Shown: positions 35,703-50,610 of the stretch, piece by piece | How the letters are laid out: each line of letters begins with the position of its first letter | How positions within the stretch are numbered: the first letter of the stretch is position 1 | Source of the DNA: Paralvinella palmiformis | Lineage: Eukaryota > Annelida > Polychaeta > Terebellida > Alvinellidae | Length of the DNA stretch: 64,000 nt | Assembly: GCA_025642065.1 (NCBI GenBank) | Contig: JAODUP010000948.1 | Coordinates: forward strand, 1 to 64,000 | Direction: 5' to 3' | The notes under the pieces: model-generated | Databases searched by the model: none | Told to the model about the DNA's origin: nothing | The model's input: the letters and a program-made list of their open reading frames with translations, nothing else | Made by a program: the position numbers and the translations under genes

Positions 35703-36835
35703 ATATAGAACAGCAATTCCGCCATCACGGTGTGCTAAAACACCGAGGTAAATAGTGATAACAATGGCGAGTAGGTCATAGTATTTATTGGATTTGTATA
35801 TTTATGAGGTATTTGACCCTCCAGCAAACATCACAAGGCATATTATGCTACGGTTGAGAAAGTTCCGTTTACTAAGCGTGGTGACTATATTTCCCGGTCC
35901 CGCATTCAAGAAAAGTTGATTTAGAGCTGTATATTCCATGTACTATTTGCGTCTTTGGAAGGACGCCGTTTAGGTGTTTGGCCTGGTTATGCAGCATTTA
36001 AATGACTGTAGCAGGCACAGTACGCTCTTAAAGCATTATAAGTACTCATGACTCAGGAATAGAAACACTGCATCGCATCTCGAGAGGTGGCATTGGACAC
36101 AGCTCGCGCGGTTGGTGTGTTTTATATAACAACTTTAGTTGCATATAAAATTCACCTTGGTTGTATGTGGGAATATAATTATCTTTCCTAGGTTCAGTTA
36201 TGTCCAGTTTGTATTATGGCATTCAAGATTAGCTGGCTTTGTTGTTCGGGGAGAATCCCTAGGCTGTCGCTTATTGGGCACAGCTCTAATATTTTTGTCA
36301 TAAATAGCATTTAAGAACGTTATTACTTCAGTAGTTAGAATAGCAGACATTAGGTCAGGTTTGAAAATGATAACATAGTTCAAACAGTACAGAAGCTATG
36401 ACGCGCTATTAGGGTGTGCTTCAGCGCAATATCAGTCTTTTAATAGCAATTAAGCTAAACAGTTTTAATAGTAGTCACTTCGTGACGCCTGCCCGTTGTA
36501 AAGCTGACCTATGAAGACAGTGACAATTGGGTTATATCGTTTATATAGTATTGCTTTGAAGAAAGATACAGCAATTGAAAAATAGCTGTAAATAGGACTG
36601 CTTAGATAATTAATCTAAACATTCCCACTACTGCCGTGATCTGACTTGGGTGTTCTACTCCCACACTCCACGGCTGGAGGTGATTCGTTTTTTGTTTTTG
36701 CTTGGCGGCTTAGGGACTGGTGAGAGATTGCACATGTCTCAGCAAGAAAAGTAGCCACTTGAATTCACGGTTCGAATTTATATGTGCCTGTGCATTATTA
36801 TACACAGCTAAAACAGACGCACGCACGCACCACCC
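35703..36835 (+). repeat. R1 repeat, copy 2b (full-length unit)
   Basis: Aligns with copy 1 over its whole length, including the 3' part with 'ttggcggctt' and 'gtctcagca(t/a)gaaaa', and ends in a CA/CG-rich tail that runs into (CA)n(GA)n. It has a 51-bp insertion (36235-36285, including one AGCT copy) bracketed by AGCT at 36231-36234 and 36282-36285, absent from copies 1 and 3. A second extra stretch occurs near 36505-36535. Confidence 0.85.
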
Positions 36836-36888
36836 ATACACACATACACACACATATACAGAGAGAGAGAGAGAGAGAGAGAGAGGGA
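36819..36888. repeat. CA/CG tail grading into (GA)n
   Basis: Simple repeat directly at the 3' end of R1 copy 2b. Confidence 0.93.
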
Positions 36889-36889
36889 A

Positions 36890-38950
<2,061 letters not shown>

Positions 38951-38951
38951 G

Positions 38952-38953
<2 letters not shown>

Positions 38954-39006
<53 letters not shown>
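38954..39006. repeat. (TA)n microsatellite
   Basis: About 53 bp of TA preceded by TG-rich sequence. Confidence 0.96.
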
Positions 39007-39013
<7 letters not shown>

Positions 39014-39369
39014 CTGGCTGAGAACATAAATACCTAAATGTTCTTTAAATCCTATACCTACATAAATCTATACCTAAATAATTATATATGCATGAAACGA
39101 AATATACAAAAATATGTACCTCCACAAATCAAAACATAACTCAACCTATCTATACATGTATCGGCTAAAAATCAGCCTCTGGTGCCCAGCTAATCCGCTT
39201 TTCGTATATAACAAACGTGTGACGTCCACAGGGAAGCAGTTATATGTAGACTACGTACAGAAAGCGATAACACATACAAAAGTACCATATGACACGACAA
39301 CTCGCAACAACCAGCACGTGGGTGTAGTTCAATAATAAGGTAACATATATATATATATATACACACATA

Positions 39370-42100
39370 AGAAATTACTTTTATAACAGAGTTTATTTTC
39401 AGCAGTAATTTCCTGCAGTTCAAAAGAAACCTATTAATAAGAACATTTCAACCCCACCGAATAACTAAACAAATCCTACCTACATGAACCGTATCGAGAG
39501 TAGTCGGACAGATCTCACGGCGAGGTTGTCTAATCAGAGTGAAAAGTGATGTATCTTTCTAGGCTTTCGAGGCATCAACCAACATAACAGTTTGTTGAAC
39601 ACGTGACATCATTCTATTGTGTACACTACCATTATATGGATGCAGTGAAGTGACTTAGCTAAAAAACAAAACAAAGTAGCAATACCGGAACAATGGATTA
39701 TTACTGGACTAGAACGAAATCTCCCCACAATCCTGCTTATGCTTATACCTAACAATGTATGTGTGGGTGCACGCACGCGCGCCTGTATTGCATAGTTCAT
39801 AAGTATTAAAAATGCTTTGCATCAACTGATATAACACAGTTAGCTTTAGTGTATTTACTAAGCAAATACCTGAATAATTAATGCTGTAAAATGTAATTAT
39901 CGTCTTAATATGGACGAAAGTAATTAAAAATCGTAACAAAAGATGAATTACGTCTTCATATCATAAGTTATAAAAAGAACTGTGAATATTGGAGAAAAGT
40001 ATAAAAGTATTAATAAATTATTCAGCAACTGTCACTGAGTAATGACAGTTCAGAATAACAAATGGCTCTTTTTCCTGGAAGACGAGTAATTGTCATCTGA
40101 TAGCCTGTGAATTACTTCATTCTTGAGATAATTGCTTCAATTGATGATTATAGATAAAAACTTCATTTGACGCAACATCCTATTTTTCTTACTGCGCATG
40201 AAACAAACATTCTGGCCATTTTAATATCAAGTTTAATATGTTTTGTAAGAAAACCAATAGGTATTGATATCAACATACTGGTAAAACAGACGCGATTAAT
40301 ACAACCTAAATTTATAATTTAAGGATTATCAATGTCAAGTGCATGGAGGTGTTGAATAAAATTTGATAGAAAGAGGTAAGTATATGCTCAGAAGTACTAG
40401 AGTATATGTTTGTTGTTACATGGTGATGAATTAAAATATTCTTATTGAAACGGTCTAAGCATTTATTTAATGTACAAGAAAATATAAATTTTTAATGTAG
40501 CTGTATTGAACATCAAGAAATAAGATCACCGAAGAATAAGATTTTGATGATATTTTGGCTCGTTATTAAAGCGTCATTCTCCAAGTACATAATATATGTT
40601 GTCTGGTATCATTTCTGTTAGATTATACTTATACGTCATGTTGAAGTAAATACAATTATAGGTACCAAGCTCTTGGATAATAAGTAAGTACTGGAATCAG
40701 TCAGTTCTGATTGTCGTAGGATAATGTATCGTGAATGTTACAAATATGATTATATAGAAAATATGGCAATCATGACGATTTGTTAATGCGAAAAGAAACC
40801 GATTGATGTATATAATATTTAGTAACATTCCAAAGCTACCCATTGAAGATGAATTAATCTATTTATTATGATGTGAAAATAACATAATATATAAGAGAAA
40901 TATGAAATTAAATAGATGTCTTTGTTGACTTTCATTTTAAGATACCCGTGGAATAGAATGCTGAATAACCAGTTGCTTTAATGCTGATATTCTACACAAA
41001 ATACACAAAACGAGATTGCCAGCGGCGTGTGTAAAGTTAGCAACTTTAAGAACAAGCTATTTCCCTGTAAAACCAAATAACAACCAATGAATGATTGACT
41101 CTTTAATGACGCTATATGCTAGGATAACTTGTACACAGTAGAGATGAACATTGAGACAAAATATTGCAGTACATTTGATGTAAATTGAAATTAATATTTT
41201 TATATTAGTTACTATCTGTCTAATATTAATGCCATTATGTTGTTGCCTAACCACGAATCGTTCCTTAGTAAATGCTAGATTTACATGTATAATCCGCAAC
41301 GGAGTAAATAGCTACTCATTTACAGATAAGTAACGTGGGGAGTGTCTATCAGACCGGTAACTAATTATTGGATTTGAACCGAAGATTTTCGTTATCTATT
41401 CCACGACCTATCCACTGGCTTCTTTAGCATTAAGGTATCTCGGCCATTTGAAAGCTCACTTATATTTTGTAGCATCACGTGTTCTCGTACTCATCGAATA
41501 TATGAGGTATCCGGGAAAATAGAATGGTAATGAAATATTTGTTTTTATAACGAATTGAAAAAGATATGCTAGCGATATATTAGCTATGAATTAGTTTTAT
41601 TGAATATGTGAGGGAATCAAATTTGGTGATAATTTGCTATGGACATGTCACAAGCAAAATGAATCAAGAAAAACAAGTGAAACAATTGCTTTTTGTGAGG
41701 GAGTTATTTGTGATGAGAAACAACTAATGAAGTAGACTACAACTGCTGGCTAATAACTTTATAAATCAGAGATATGTTTTTCGTATCATTGACGAGAGGT
41801 AACATCACCACCACCAATGTAAAGGTTCAAACAATCTGGTTAATGCGTGTGCAAGTAATGAAGTGATATAGTTACCAGGGGAACACATATACATACTAAT
41901 AGTAACACTTATTATCAGTTTAGAATACATGAATATGTAAATATTTCCAGATCAGATGCAGTTAATTAAAGTATAACTCAGATTTAAGGGACCAGCTATT
42001 TGTAGATACAGATGGTAAATAACGTTAAATAGCCATAACATATATCCCTGTTTATAGATAGTTTCATTCTTTTTATCGATATTAATGTTCTTATGTCCAT
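39370..42100. other. Unassigned AT-rich sequence
   Basis: Apart from a tRNA-like SINE head at 41362-41440, no coding region or element was recognised. Confidence 0.4.
41362..41440 (-). mobile_element. tRNA-like SINE head (third type)
   Basis: The reverse complement gives an A-box-like 'gccagtggataggtcg' and a B box 'ggttcaaatcc' with tRNA-like spacing. The sequence differs from the other two SINE families, and no intact tRNA fold was found, so a degraded SINE head is likelier than a tRNA gene. Confidence 0.5.
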
Positions 42101-42102
42101 AT

Positions 42103-42182
42103 TTTGGGTATTATTATATTACATATTATTTGTACAGCGTCTTTGAATGGCTCCTGCTAGTAAGGGCGCTTTATTAAATATA

Positions 42183-42240
<58 letters not shown>
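42103..42240 (+). mobile_element. Solo LINE 3' end (same family as copies A and B)
   Basis: Only about 80 bp of the 3' UTR ('ttttgggtattattatatta', 'cctttgaatggctcctgc', 'gggcgctttatt') plus a long (ATT)n tail (42183-42240). It matches the copy A and B termini almost exactly (cgt instead of cgc once). An extreme 5' truncation. Confidence 0.92.
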
Positions 42241-42241
<1 letters not shown>

Positions 42242-42290
42242 GATTAAGCGAGTAAAAGGAGGATGTCTGGTTAGGGAATTAAGATACAAA

Positions 42291-42482
42291 TAATTCTCAC
42301 AACAACCGTGATTTGGTTGACTCCCAGACACCGCAACTTTAGATAGTTCACTTTGGAGATTTATACACATGTCTCGGCATGAAAAGTCGAAACTCTGGAT
42401 TCAGTCTCCTGAAGAGTCATCCAGATTTTTAATTAACGCTTCGAACTTATCTGTGTCAGTGTCACGACGAAAACAACACACA

Positions 42483-42484
<2 letters not shown>
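42291..42484 (+). repeat. R1 repeat, copy 4 (3' part only)
   Basis: 'attctcac..ccgtgat', 'gtctcggcatgaaaagtcg', 'tcctgaagagtcatccag' and 'acgcttcgaa' align in order with 21846-22070. It ends in CA and runs straight into a (TA)n tract. More diverged than copies 1-3. Confidence 0.75.

Positions 42485-42531
<47 letters not shown>
42485..42531. repeat. (TA)n at the R1 3' end
   Basis: About 46 bp of TA immediately after R1 copy 4. Confidence 0.95.
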
Positions 42532-42533
<2 letters not shown>

Positions 42534-42744
42534 TTACGTATACATTTTTGTGTTTGTTGTGCCAAGATATGTGTTGATATAAATATGCGGTGGAAAATAT
42601 TTTGTGTGAAATTTGATATTTCTTCTTGGAGCTGCTCATCTCATATGCATACATCCCTTTGTTCTACACGAAATGTGTGTTTTTCTTACTGAAACAGTGG
42701 CAATAGTCCTACTGTTGGTGGTGATGAAGGGTGGTAGGAGTAAG

Positions 42745-42781
42745 TGTAGTAGCTGTAGTAGTAGTAGTAGTAGTAGTAGTG
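42745..42781. repeat. (GTA)n
   Basis: Short GTA/TAG trinucleotide tract. Confidence 0.9.
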
Positions 42782-42784
42782 ACA

Positions 42785-44305
42785 TATGTCTCGGATGGTC
42801 ATTATAAACGAATTATACGGATAATTAAACAGTTTTAGGGAACAATGGATGTTTGAAAAACGTTTCCCACATCTTGCTAATTCTAATTTTAAATGACAGG
42901 TAGTTGTCACTTTTGATTAATTCAAATTAATTCTCGCGACTGTTCTTTCTAGAAGAAAACATCATTACTAGTAAAAAGATCATTAACAACAATCGCTTTG
43001 CGTTCAAATAAACAGTGTTGTATAACAGGTGATATTCCTGGGGGATTGTTGGGTATTTTTTATTGTAAATATCTTCTTCGTCATTTCATAGAGATTTCCG
43101 AAACTAATATTATTTACGTTCACCTTAATTACTGTTACCGTTTCCACCTGTTCATCATAAACCGTTTTCTCAATAAAAAGCTTAGTAATAACTATTAGAC
43201 TTTGAAATTAGCTGATGGAGTTGTATTATTTTTTATTTATTATATAGACACACACAATGCGCGCGCGTACGCAGGCGCGCGCACACACACACACATACGC
43301 CGCGCCCGCGCGCACACATACATGCACGCACATGCGCGCACATACACCCGAAAATGCGATTTGTACTACTTAATGTTTTCATCGAAAAACACATAATCTC
43401 TTTGATTTTCTGATTTGTTTTGCTGGATATACAATAACAGTGTGTTTTGTTTCAAGCTGATCAGATCCTACTTATTGTTAATGTTTCTATTGTTTTCTAT
43501 CTTCCGGTTTAATTATACATTCTGTATAATAGAAACATGAGTTGTTATAAGAATTGAACAAGATTTATGCCACGCTTCTAATTCGATAATGCGTTTAATT
43601 ATCAATTAATGTAAACGCATCTGAAACAATTACCTGGATATAGAACCAAGTGACATGTTTTATAATCGATTAGCTACAACACTGTACAGAAGTGGTTCTA
43701 TGGTTGATATGTTAGTCTGTAAACAACGACGAAATTCATTCCTATTTGGTTGATAATGTAAGGGGAGTATGTAAAAATGTTGATTTTATTATCACATTAA
43801 CATATCTTGAAATGTGTAACTTACCTGATTAACGGACATAAGAATATATCAGCTCATCATTTAGGTAATCCATATCATTGACATATCATTCACTAAAACA
43901 TATATACATACATTGATAAATATACTGGAAAGGAAAGCTGAGCATACAAGAAGTGTATATTAATGATTTTCATTTGAATTGTAATTCTTGTTTATCCTTA
44001 TATATAATGTCACACTTACATGGTCATAGATACATACCAATTCATTGATCTCCTATTCGTGTCCTATACTATTGTATTGATGTATTTACTGAATTATTAC
44101 GTCTTTGTTAATTGTCATTGACAAGTAATAGACCATTTCCGGACTCACTGAACGATATAATAAAAACAGTCCTTGACCAATGCTGAGATCACGGAAATCA
44201 TAATATGTTTTATATATTTCTAACATATCTATTACAGTTCCCAATCAGATGATTTATTTTCAAGGCAAAAATAAGTTGTCAACTTTCCCCTTACAAATAA
44301 TCTTA
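42785..44305. other. Unassigned sequence
   Basis: No gene was recognised; contains the CA/CG repeat listed separately. Confidence 0.4.
43248..43345. repeat. Alternating CA/CG tract
   Basis: Purine-pyrimidine alternation with GCGCGC runs, which favours left-handed DNA. Confidence 0.92.
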
Positions 44306-44309
44306 TCTG

Positions 44310-44721
44310 TGTACTATTTGCGTCTTTGGAAGGACGCCGTTTAGGTGTCTGGCCTGGTTATCCAGCATTTAAATGACTGTAGCAGACACAGTACGCTCTT
44401 AAAGCATTATAAGTACTCCTGACTCAGGAATAGAAACACTGCATCGCATCTCGAGCGGTGGCATTGGACACGGCTCGCGCGGTTGGTGTGTTTTATATAA
44501 CAAGTTTAGTTGCATATAAAATTCACTTTGGTTGTATGTGGGAATAGAATTATCTTTCCTAGGTCCAGTTATGTCCAGTTTGTACTATGGAATTCAAGAC
44601 TAGCTCTAGTCTGTTTGTCATAAATAATACTTAAGAATCTTATTACTGCAAAGGTTTGAATAGCAGACATTATGTCAGGTTTGAAAATGATAACATAATT
44701 TAAACAGTACCGAAGCTATGA
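44310..44721 (+). repeat. R1 repeat, copy 3 (central part)
   Basis: Begins abruptly at 'tgtactatttgcgtctttgg' and ends abruptly at 'accgaagctatga'. Very close to copy 2b but without its 51-bp insertion. Both ends are truncated. Confidence 0.88.
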
Positions 44722-44802
44722 AGTATCAAACAAAGAAAAGAAACAAAAACAGAAAAGAAAATTACTGGAAAATGAATAAAATATGACTATATAGGTGTGT
44801 GT

Positions 44803-44907
44803 GTGTATTAATATGTATGTATGTAGGTATGTATGTATGTAAGTATGTATAAGTCCCCATCTATCTATATATCTATATATCTCTATATATATCTATATAT
44901 TTATCAG

Positions 44908-44978
<71 letters not shown>

Positions 44979-45225
44979 GTCTATCTAGCTGTCTATCTAG
45001 CTGTCTATCTATATATCTATTTCTCTATCTATTTATCTATATACCTATATACCTATATATCTACCTGCCAACCTACCTACCTACCTACTTACCTACTTAC
45101 CTATATACCTACCTATCTACCTATCTATATACCTACCACCTATCTACCTATCTATATACCTACCACCTATCTACCTACCTATTTATCTACATATCTACCT
45201 ACCTACCCATCTACATACCTAGCTA
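44803..45225. repeat. TATG then (ATCT)n / (CTAC)n array
   Basis: GTAT units (44803-44850), then about 370 bp of ATCT that grade into CTAC/CTAT units with a locally tandem 'acctaccacctatctacct' block near 45130-45175. Confidence 0.95.
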
Positions 45226-45239
45226 GTTCTGAATAAGGC

Positions 45240-46480
45240 TTTTCAAAGGCGTTCATATACAAATACATACATGCTCATTGAAATAAGAAATATAGATCAG
45301 ACAAATAATACTTCGTTGTTTAATAAGATCATCAATCTTCCCAGAAGGACACTTATTACCGCCTATTTTTATGAAGGTAATCAGTATCTATTTATCTAGA
45401 CACTGTTATCACTCACTCTATGATGTTTCTATGATATTTCCCCTATCTTTATGAACTGTATCGAATATATAATTCGCGCTATTTACCTGTTTTCTTAGTA
45501 TGCAGTTATTACCCCAAAATACATTAATTCAACAACTTTAGGTGCTATCAAGGCTGTTTGCTATTTAGGGTTTTTGCATGGAGCAGTTATTGATGTCTAA
45601 ATGTGCAAAAGGTACATCCAAAGATTGTCACTAGTCTAAATGTTTATTGTATAGTTTTTGTTAATCAAAATGTCGAGTTCCATTCTCTGAGGTCAGATGA
45701 CATCGAAATGGCACATATCTTGTGAGTAGGAACAGCAGCATTACTGTGAAGTCAGTTGTGTGCATTTTCATAGTTAGAAATCTTCTATGCCATTATTATT
45801 AATAATCACGGACCTATCTCAATATGCACTCAATATTGGATTATAGAGATATAGAAAACGAACGTTCGTGATTTAGTCTATAGTTATTGTTAATGTTGTA
45901 CATAGCTTACTTTGCAATTAGTATAATCTAAAGTTAAGATACTGTTATAACACGATATAAGATTATTAGAAGAAGTCCAGCCCACATCAAGATGTAGTGC
46001 AACCTATAATTAAAGCTATTTCGGCCGCCAAGATGATCCTAGTTTTTTAAAGAAATATTCAATAAACAAATGAACTCTATTAATCACGGCGTATTATCAG
46101 TCAAGACTTGGTGGGACATAATATCTTCCGAGAAGCAATTGCATACTCTTAAATTGACCTTAAATCGGGTAAAGCAATGCCTCATAGGTAGAACTCACGG
46201 ATAAAACATCATTAGTTGTACATCTGAATTGTGGTCTAATACGGTGAGTACGTTTAGGGCCAAGAAATTAATGTATGTCTTCTAAAGCACTTGGTGAAAC
46301 GATTAAGCCATATAATAATAAATATAATCATTTTGCCGATGATATTCAAGGGTAGTAAGTGGGAAGACATTCCATCCCCAATTGAAGCTTGTATTGCAGT
46401 TATAAGTATTTGAATGAGAAGAATATGGCGAAATTGAACAAGGATCATATTGAATTTATTGTTTCTCATCCAAGCAAAAT
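45240..46480. other. Unassigned sequence
   Basis: No gene or element was recognised. Confidence 0.4.
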
Positions 46481-46484
46481 CTGA

Positions 46485-47090
46485 AGAAACTGAAAAATAC
46501 TCTTTTAATTTAGTAGATGAGCATGGGCCACTAATGACAAAAGAAATGTAAAGAAGCCTACTATTTCTATGTTACAGCACGTATATACGGGTTGCAAAGG
46601 GACACACAAAGCATAATCAACGACTGTGGATCAGGACCAGCATGTATGTTAATATCCTTGTTTCTGCCAAACGCCCAAACTATAATAAAATGTCAAAGCA
46701 TGCAATGGACAAAGCACTACATCAAAATCAGATTGTCATCGCAAATATCATCAGGTTAGAGAAACATACGATATACTGGGTTTACTACCTTCTGTCAAAA
46801 CATATTAAATATACATAATAGATACCATTCCAACACTTATCACGGGATGTACCATAGTTATGGGAATCTTTCATATCCATGATGGATCCTTTTGTGTCTT
46901 TTATACACACTGATTTTAGAATTTGCTGAAATGGTCATATACTGTTTTCTATGTAGTAGATCCTATACCTACATCTACGTTGATGAAGGCAAGCCAGTAT
47001 TACTTGTTCTTCTGGATCAGTTTGCTGCATTTGATACAGGCGACAAGAGTGTTGTTTTCTCTAGGTGGAAAGACATGTTAGCTAGTCTAC
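46485..47090 (+). mobile_element. LINE relic, internally deleted (copy A/B family)
   Basis: Collinear with copy B in two pieces: 46500-46960 matches about 51585-52130 ('gttgcaaagggacacacaa', 'ctgtggatcaggaccag', 'atattaaatatacat', 'atccatgatggat'). The second piece, 46980-47085, matches about 52465-52560 ('ggcaagccagtattacttgt', 'gtttgctgcatttgataca', 'ttctctaggtggaaagacat'). The roughly 330 bp between them in copy B are missing. More diverged than copies A and B, so older. Confidence 0.85.
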
Positions 47091-47377
47091 ACACAAATTT
47101 CTTTAGTAAATTATCATTATTTTGCCTTTCTATAGGTGTTGGAGTTTATTCTCAAGCTGGAAGATAAAAGCTAAAAACCCATGATGCTTGCTTGTCTAGT
47201 AGTTGACAGGAAAATTGAAATAAAAGCCCAGAAAATTAAAATAATAAATAAATTGAGGCACATGACATAAATATACAGTAAAATATAAATATGGATATAA
47301 ACATTGAATAGAAAATGTCTTTAAATGTACTGTGCTACTCCAGAGCACACTTTCACTATAAAGATCTGTTCTTGCTG

Positions 47378-47431
<54 letters not shown>
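47378..47431. repeat. (TA)n microsatellite
   Basis: About 53 bp of TA. Confidence 0.96.
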
Positions 47432-47432
<1 letters not shown>

Positions 47433-48380
47433 CAATATATAATATATATCACTTTAATAGCGTATGTTTGTTTTACATAAATTAAAAGCTTTTTCAAATT
47501 ACGCAATATATGAATAAATATTTATCTATGATATTAACAGTTAATTGCAGATAAACAAATACATATGACCTTAACACATACATAGAAAGACAGTGTCAAG
47601 GGTCTTAGAACAAACTAACAATAGATGTACTTTAACGCCTTGATGGTGGTGGTCGCAGAACCTTGTCTAAGGCCGTTGACCGAGAACTTTAAGCTTTCAT
47701 CGAGACTCAGAGATCGCAGAGCCTCTCGTGTTACCCGTAAGATGGTGAAGAGAGTTATTATTATCTTTTTATAAAAACGCAAATTTCGTACCATACGTTG
47801 ACATGTTTTTGGATGGATGAACAATATTCTCAGTCCGATAATCGTTTATATCAGAAACCAACATGTTTTAAAAACAATAAGAGCCTCTGTTTGAATAAGG
47901 GCACGCTTGAATAGCCACCGATGATCGAAAACAATAGCCCCCGGGGCCATTTTTCGCGTGAGTACGATAATCAACGTGTGCCCTGATTATGAACCCTAAG
48001 CTTCCTCTTACGTCAGCTAACTGGTTTCTAGCAATTAACAACTGGACCGTTAAGTGATAACAGAGGAATACGAATGAAAAATAAACAATGTATTGTCTTA
48101 ACTCACAGCCATCTAATCATTTAAGAGAGGCAGAAACATAAACAAGAAGTATAACTTTGATCTATTTCTTTATCAAACAGTAAATCTTTGTTTTCACGTT
48201 TTAACTTCCTGACGTCAACAAATAGTTCTGACTCAATGTCTAGATTTCGTATGTCCGGAACTATTATGATAAATTGAAACATTTGGTTTTATCAAGAAAT
48301 TCAGTGCTAACTCCATTGCATAACACCAGCTAAATACCAGCTACCACGTTTACACGTGTGTGTCTGTGAGTGAGTGAGGG

Positions 48381-48386
48381 TGTGTG

Positions 48387-48424
<38 letters not shown>
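48381..48424. repeat. (TG)n microsatellite
   Basis: TG run flanked by a duplicated 'gtgagtgagggtgtgtg' segment (about 48366 and 48436). Confidence 0.95.
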
Positions 48425-48425
<1 letters not shown>

Positions 48426-48764
48426 CAGAGTCCAGTGAGTGAGGGTGTGTGTGCGTATATGTACAATAATGATTTATATGTGGTTATGCTGCTTGAAATG
48501 CTTATAAATCTTCACCTTCGAATTATAAGCCCTTGATTTATATTTAGTAATCAATACGTTATTTATCATATTTTGTCAGAAAATATCAAAAAATTAAGTT
48601 AACATCATTAAAATATAGATAACACCTACGAAAGGTATAACCCTGGAGATTATATTTAATCTGTTTAGTCTTACCTTTCATCTTTTCACGCAGATACCTT
48701 ATCTCCAATACAAAGGACACATTATGTTTGTAGCAGTTTACCGATAATCTGATTAGTTTGGGAA

Positions 48765-48850
48765 AATATCCCACAAACGCAGTAATCGGCGAGATTCGAA
48801 CCCATCACCAAGAGGTTTGTAGCATAATGTTGTAAGAAAGGTACTAGCGG
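48765..48850 (-). mobile_element. tRNA-derived SINE head (second family)
   Basis: The reverse complement shows 'gctacaaacctcttgg', a B box 'gggttcgaatc' and then 'gtgggatattttccc', which parallels 'tatgggaaatttccc' after the B box of the 3622 element. The A box is degenerate. Confidence 0.6.
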
Positions 48851-49614
48851 TTCTCCCTTGTAGATCATGGAGATGATCAGTAGAATACAGCATTAAATTT
48901 GCCGATGACAGTATGTTCTAAATGACGAAGAACATGTGGATGCATATTATTATAACAATAGTGTTTGGATCAGCTGATGTATTAATGTCTTATACCCTGA
49001 ATTGTCTAATAATGATTATATTTTAGTAGTCAAAGGATGATAGACATTGTTTTGGGGATGTCACATCAGAGGGTTAATCCTGGACGAAATGTTTTATGTA
49101 TGACAAGCAGCGAGGGTTAATATATAACCATCCTCTGACCCCCCCCCCCGATATTATGCCCCTTTGGGATATGTTTTTCTGTTTCTATATGTTCGTAATA
49201 ATAAGAATAGGAGAGTACCTCACAATATTAAATTCAATAAATTGTCCCCAGTCACGATTGTATACATAGAGAAGTAAAATATTGCCTGATATTGATGTAT
49301 TTGTTAAGGTTACCACGTATTAACATTTCCATGCCACACCTAATTTCAGCAAAATAAATCATGTAGTTATAATAATGGGCTTTAGTTTTATTAACGGCAA
49401 AGATATTAAGTTTGCCTTGAATGTCATAGCCTAGACTGGATATAATTCTCTTCCGACATAATACTAAGGTAATACGGATAATTATATATACAGCTAAAGT
49501 ATATAAAATACACCAATCACGCGAGCTGATCCTATGACGCTTGAAGAGGTTATGTGTGTTCTGCCAATACAATTTATATTACCCATCACTACTTAAAGTA
49601 TGCTACCTAGAGAT

Positions 49615-49748
49615 AGATAGATAGATAGATAGATAGAGGGGGAGAGGAAAATAAAAGAGGGTGTAAGTGAGGAAGAGAGAGGGGGAGATAGAGAGGGGGA
49701 GGGAGAGAGAGAGAGAAGGAGAGAGAGAGAGAGAGAAAGGAGAGAGAG

Positions 49749-49823
<75 letters not shown>
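49615..49823. repeat. (GATA)n and long (GA)n array
   Basis: GATA units (49615-49636) followed by about 185 bp of GA/GGGA. Ser/Leu or Arg/Glu frames across it are artefacts. Confidence 0.96.
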
Positions 49824-49827
<4 letters not shown>

Positions 49828-49899
49828 CATACCAACAGACAGAGACATACATATATCCTTCACCATTCATATGCATACATCAGGACAGCCATAAACACA

Positions 49900-50285
49900 T
49901 CAGCTGAGAAGATCGCAAACAAAATCAATAACCTAGAGTCAGAAGTGATGTTTTATCGATCCCAAATGACCTGAATTATTACTTCATGGATTAACTTTAT
50001 CAGATTAAGATCAAACTGTAGATGCTTAGCAATCAATCTTTGTGGGTATAATAACCTTAATCCACTCCGGGATGGTTTAGAAAAATGTAGATGATATATG
50101 ATTTATTTATTAATTTATACACAATGCAACTATCGAAGTTTCATCGATTAAAATTGCTATTTATACTAACTTCCTCTATTTTGACAGATCGTTTGTATGA
50201 ACCAGAGCAGATCAGGTCAATAATTTGATGCAGAAGAGCTAAAGCATATTTTCCTCAGACTTGTTTTTCCTAATAAAACCTATGG
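49900..50285. other. Unassigned sequence
   Basis: Nothing recognisable before LINE copy B. Confidence 0.4.
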
Positions 50286-50610
50286 TCGACATTGTTAGTG
50301 GTGGGAAGTATGACCGGCTCTCGATGTAATGGCATCGGAATATTTCTCGGATAGTTCAGCTATTAGATAAGTTACATCAGTGAAACTGGTGTATTTTGCA
50401 TATTATGTAATATAGATTTAATTTATATTAATATAAATTGATTATATTTAGTTATTTTGTATTTCTTGTATTTTCTTTTTAACTGTTCATTTGACGCCCT
50501 ATATTATCGCCCGCTCCAGTATTTCCCATAATAACTCGGTTTTTGCTTGTGTATGTTTTGTTTTATTTATTTATTTTAAATTTTTCACTTATTTTATTTC
50601 TATAGTTATA

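Larger units (their letters stand above)
47095..48760. other. Unassigned sequence
   Basis: No gene was recognised; holds TA and TG microsatellites. Confidence 0.4.

Noticed and set aside
44862..45225. Possible CRISPR-like array
   Set aside because: Uninterrupted short tetranucleotide units without spacers, in a eukaryotic context.
49615..49876. Overlapping Ser-Leu and Arg-Glu frames
   Set aside because: They are translations of the GA/CT array.
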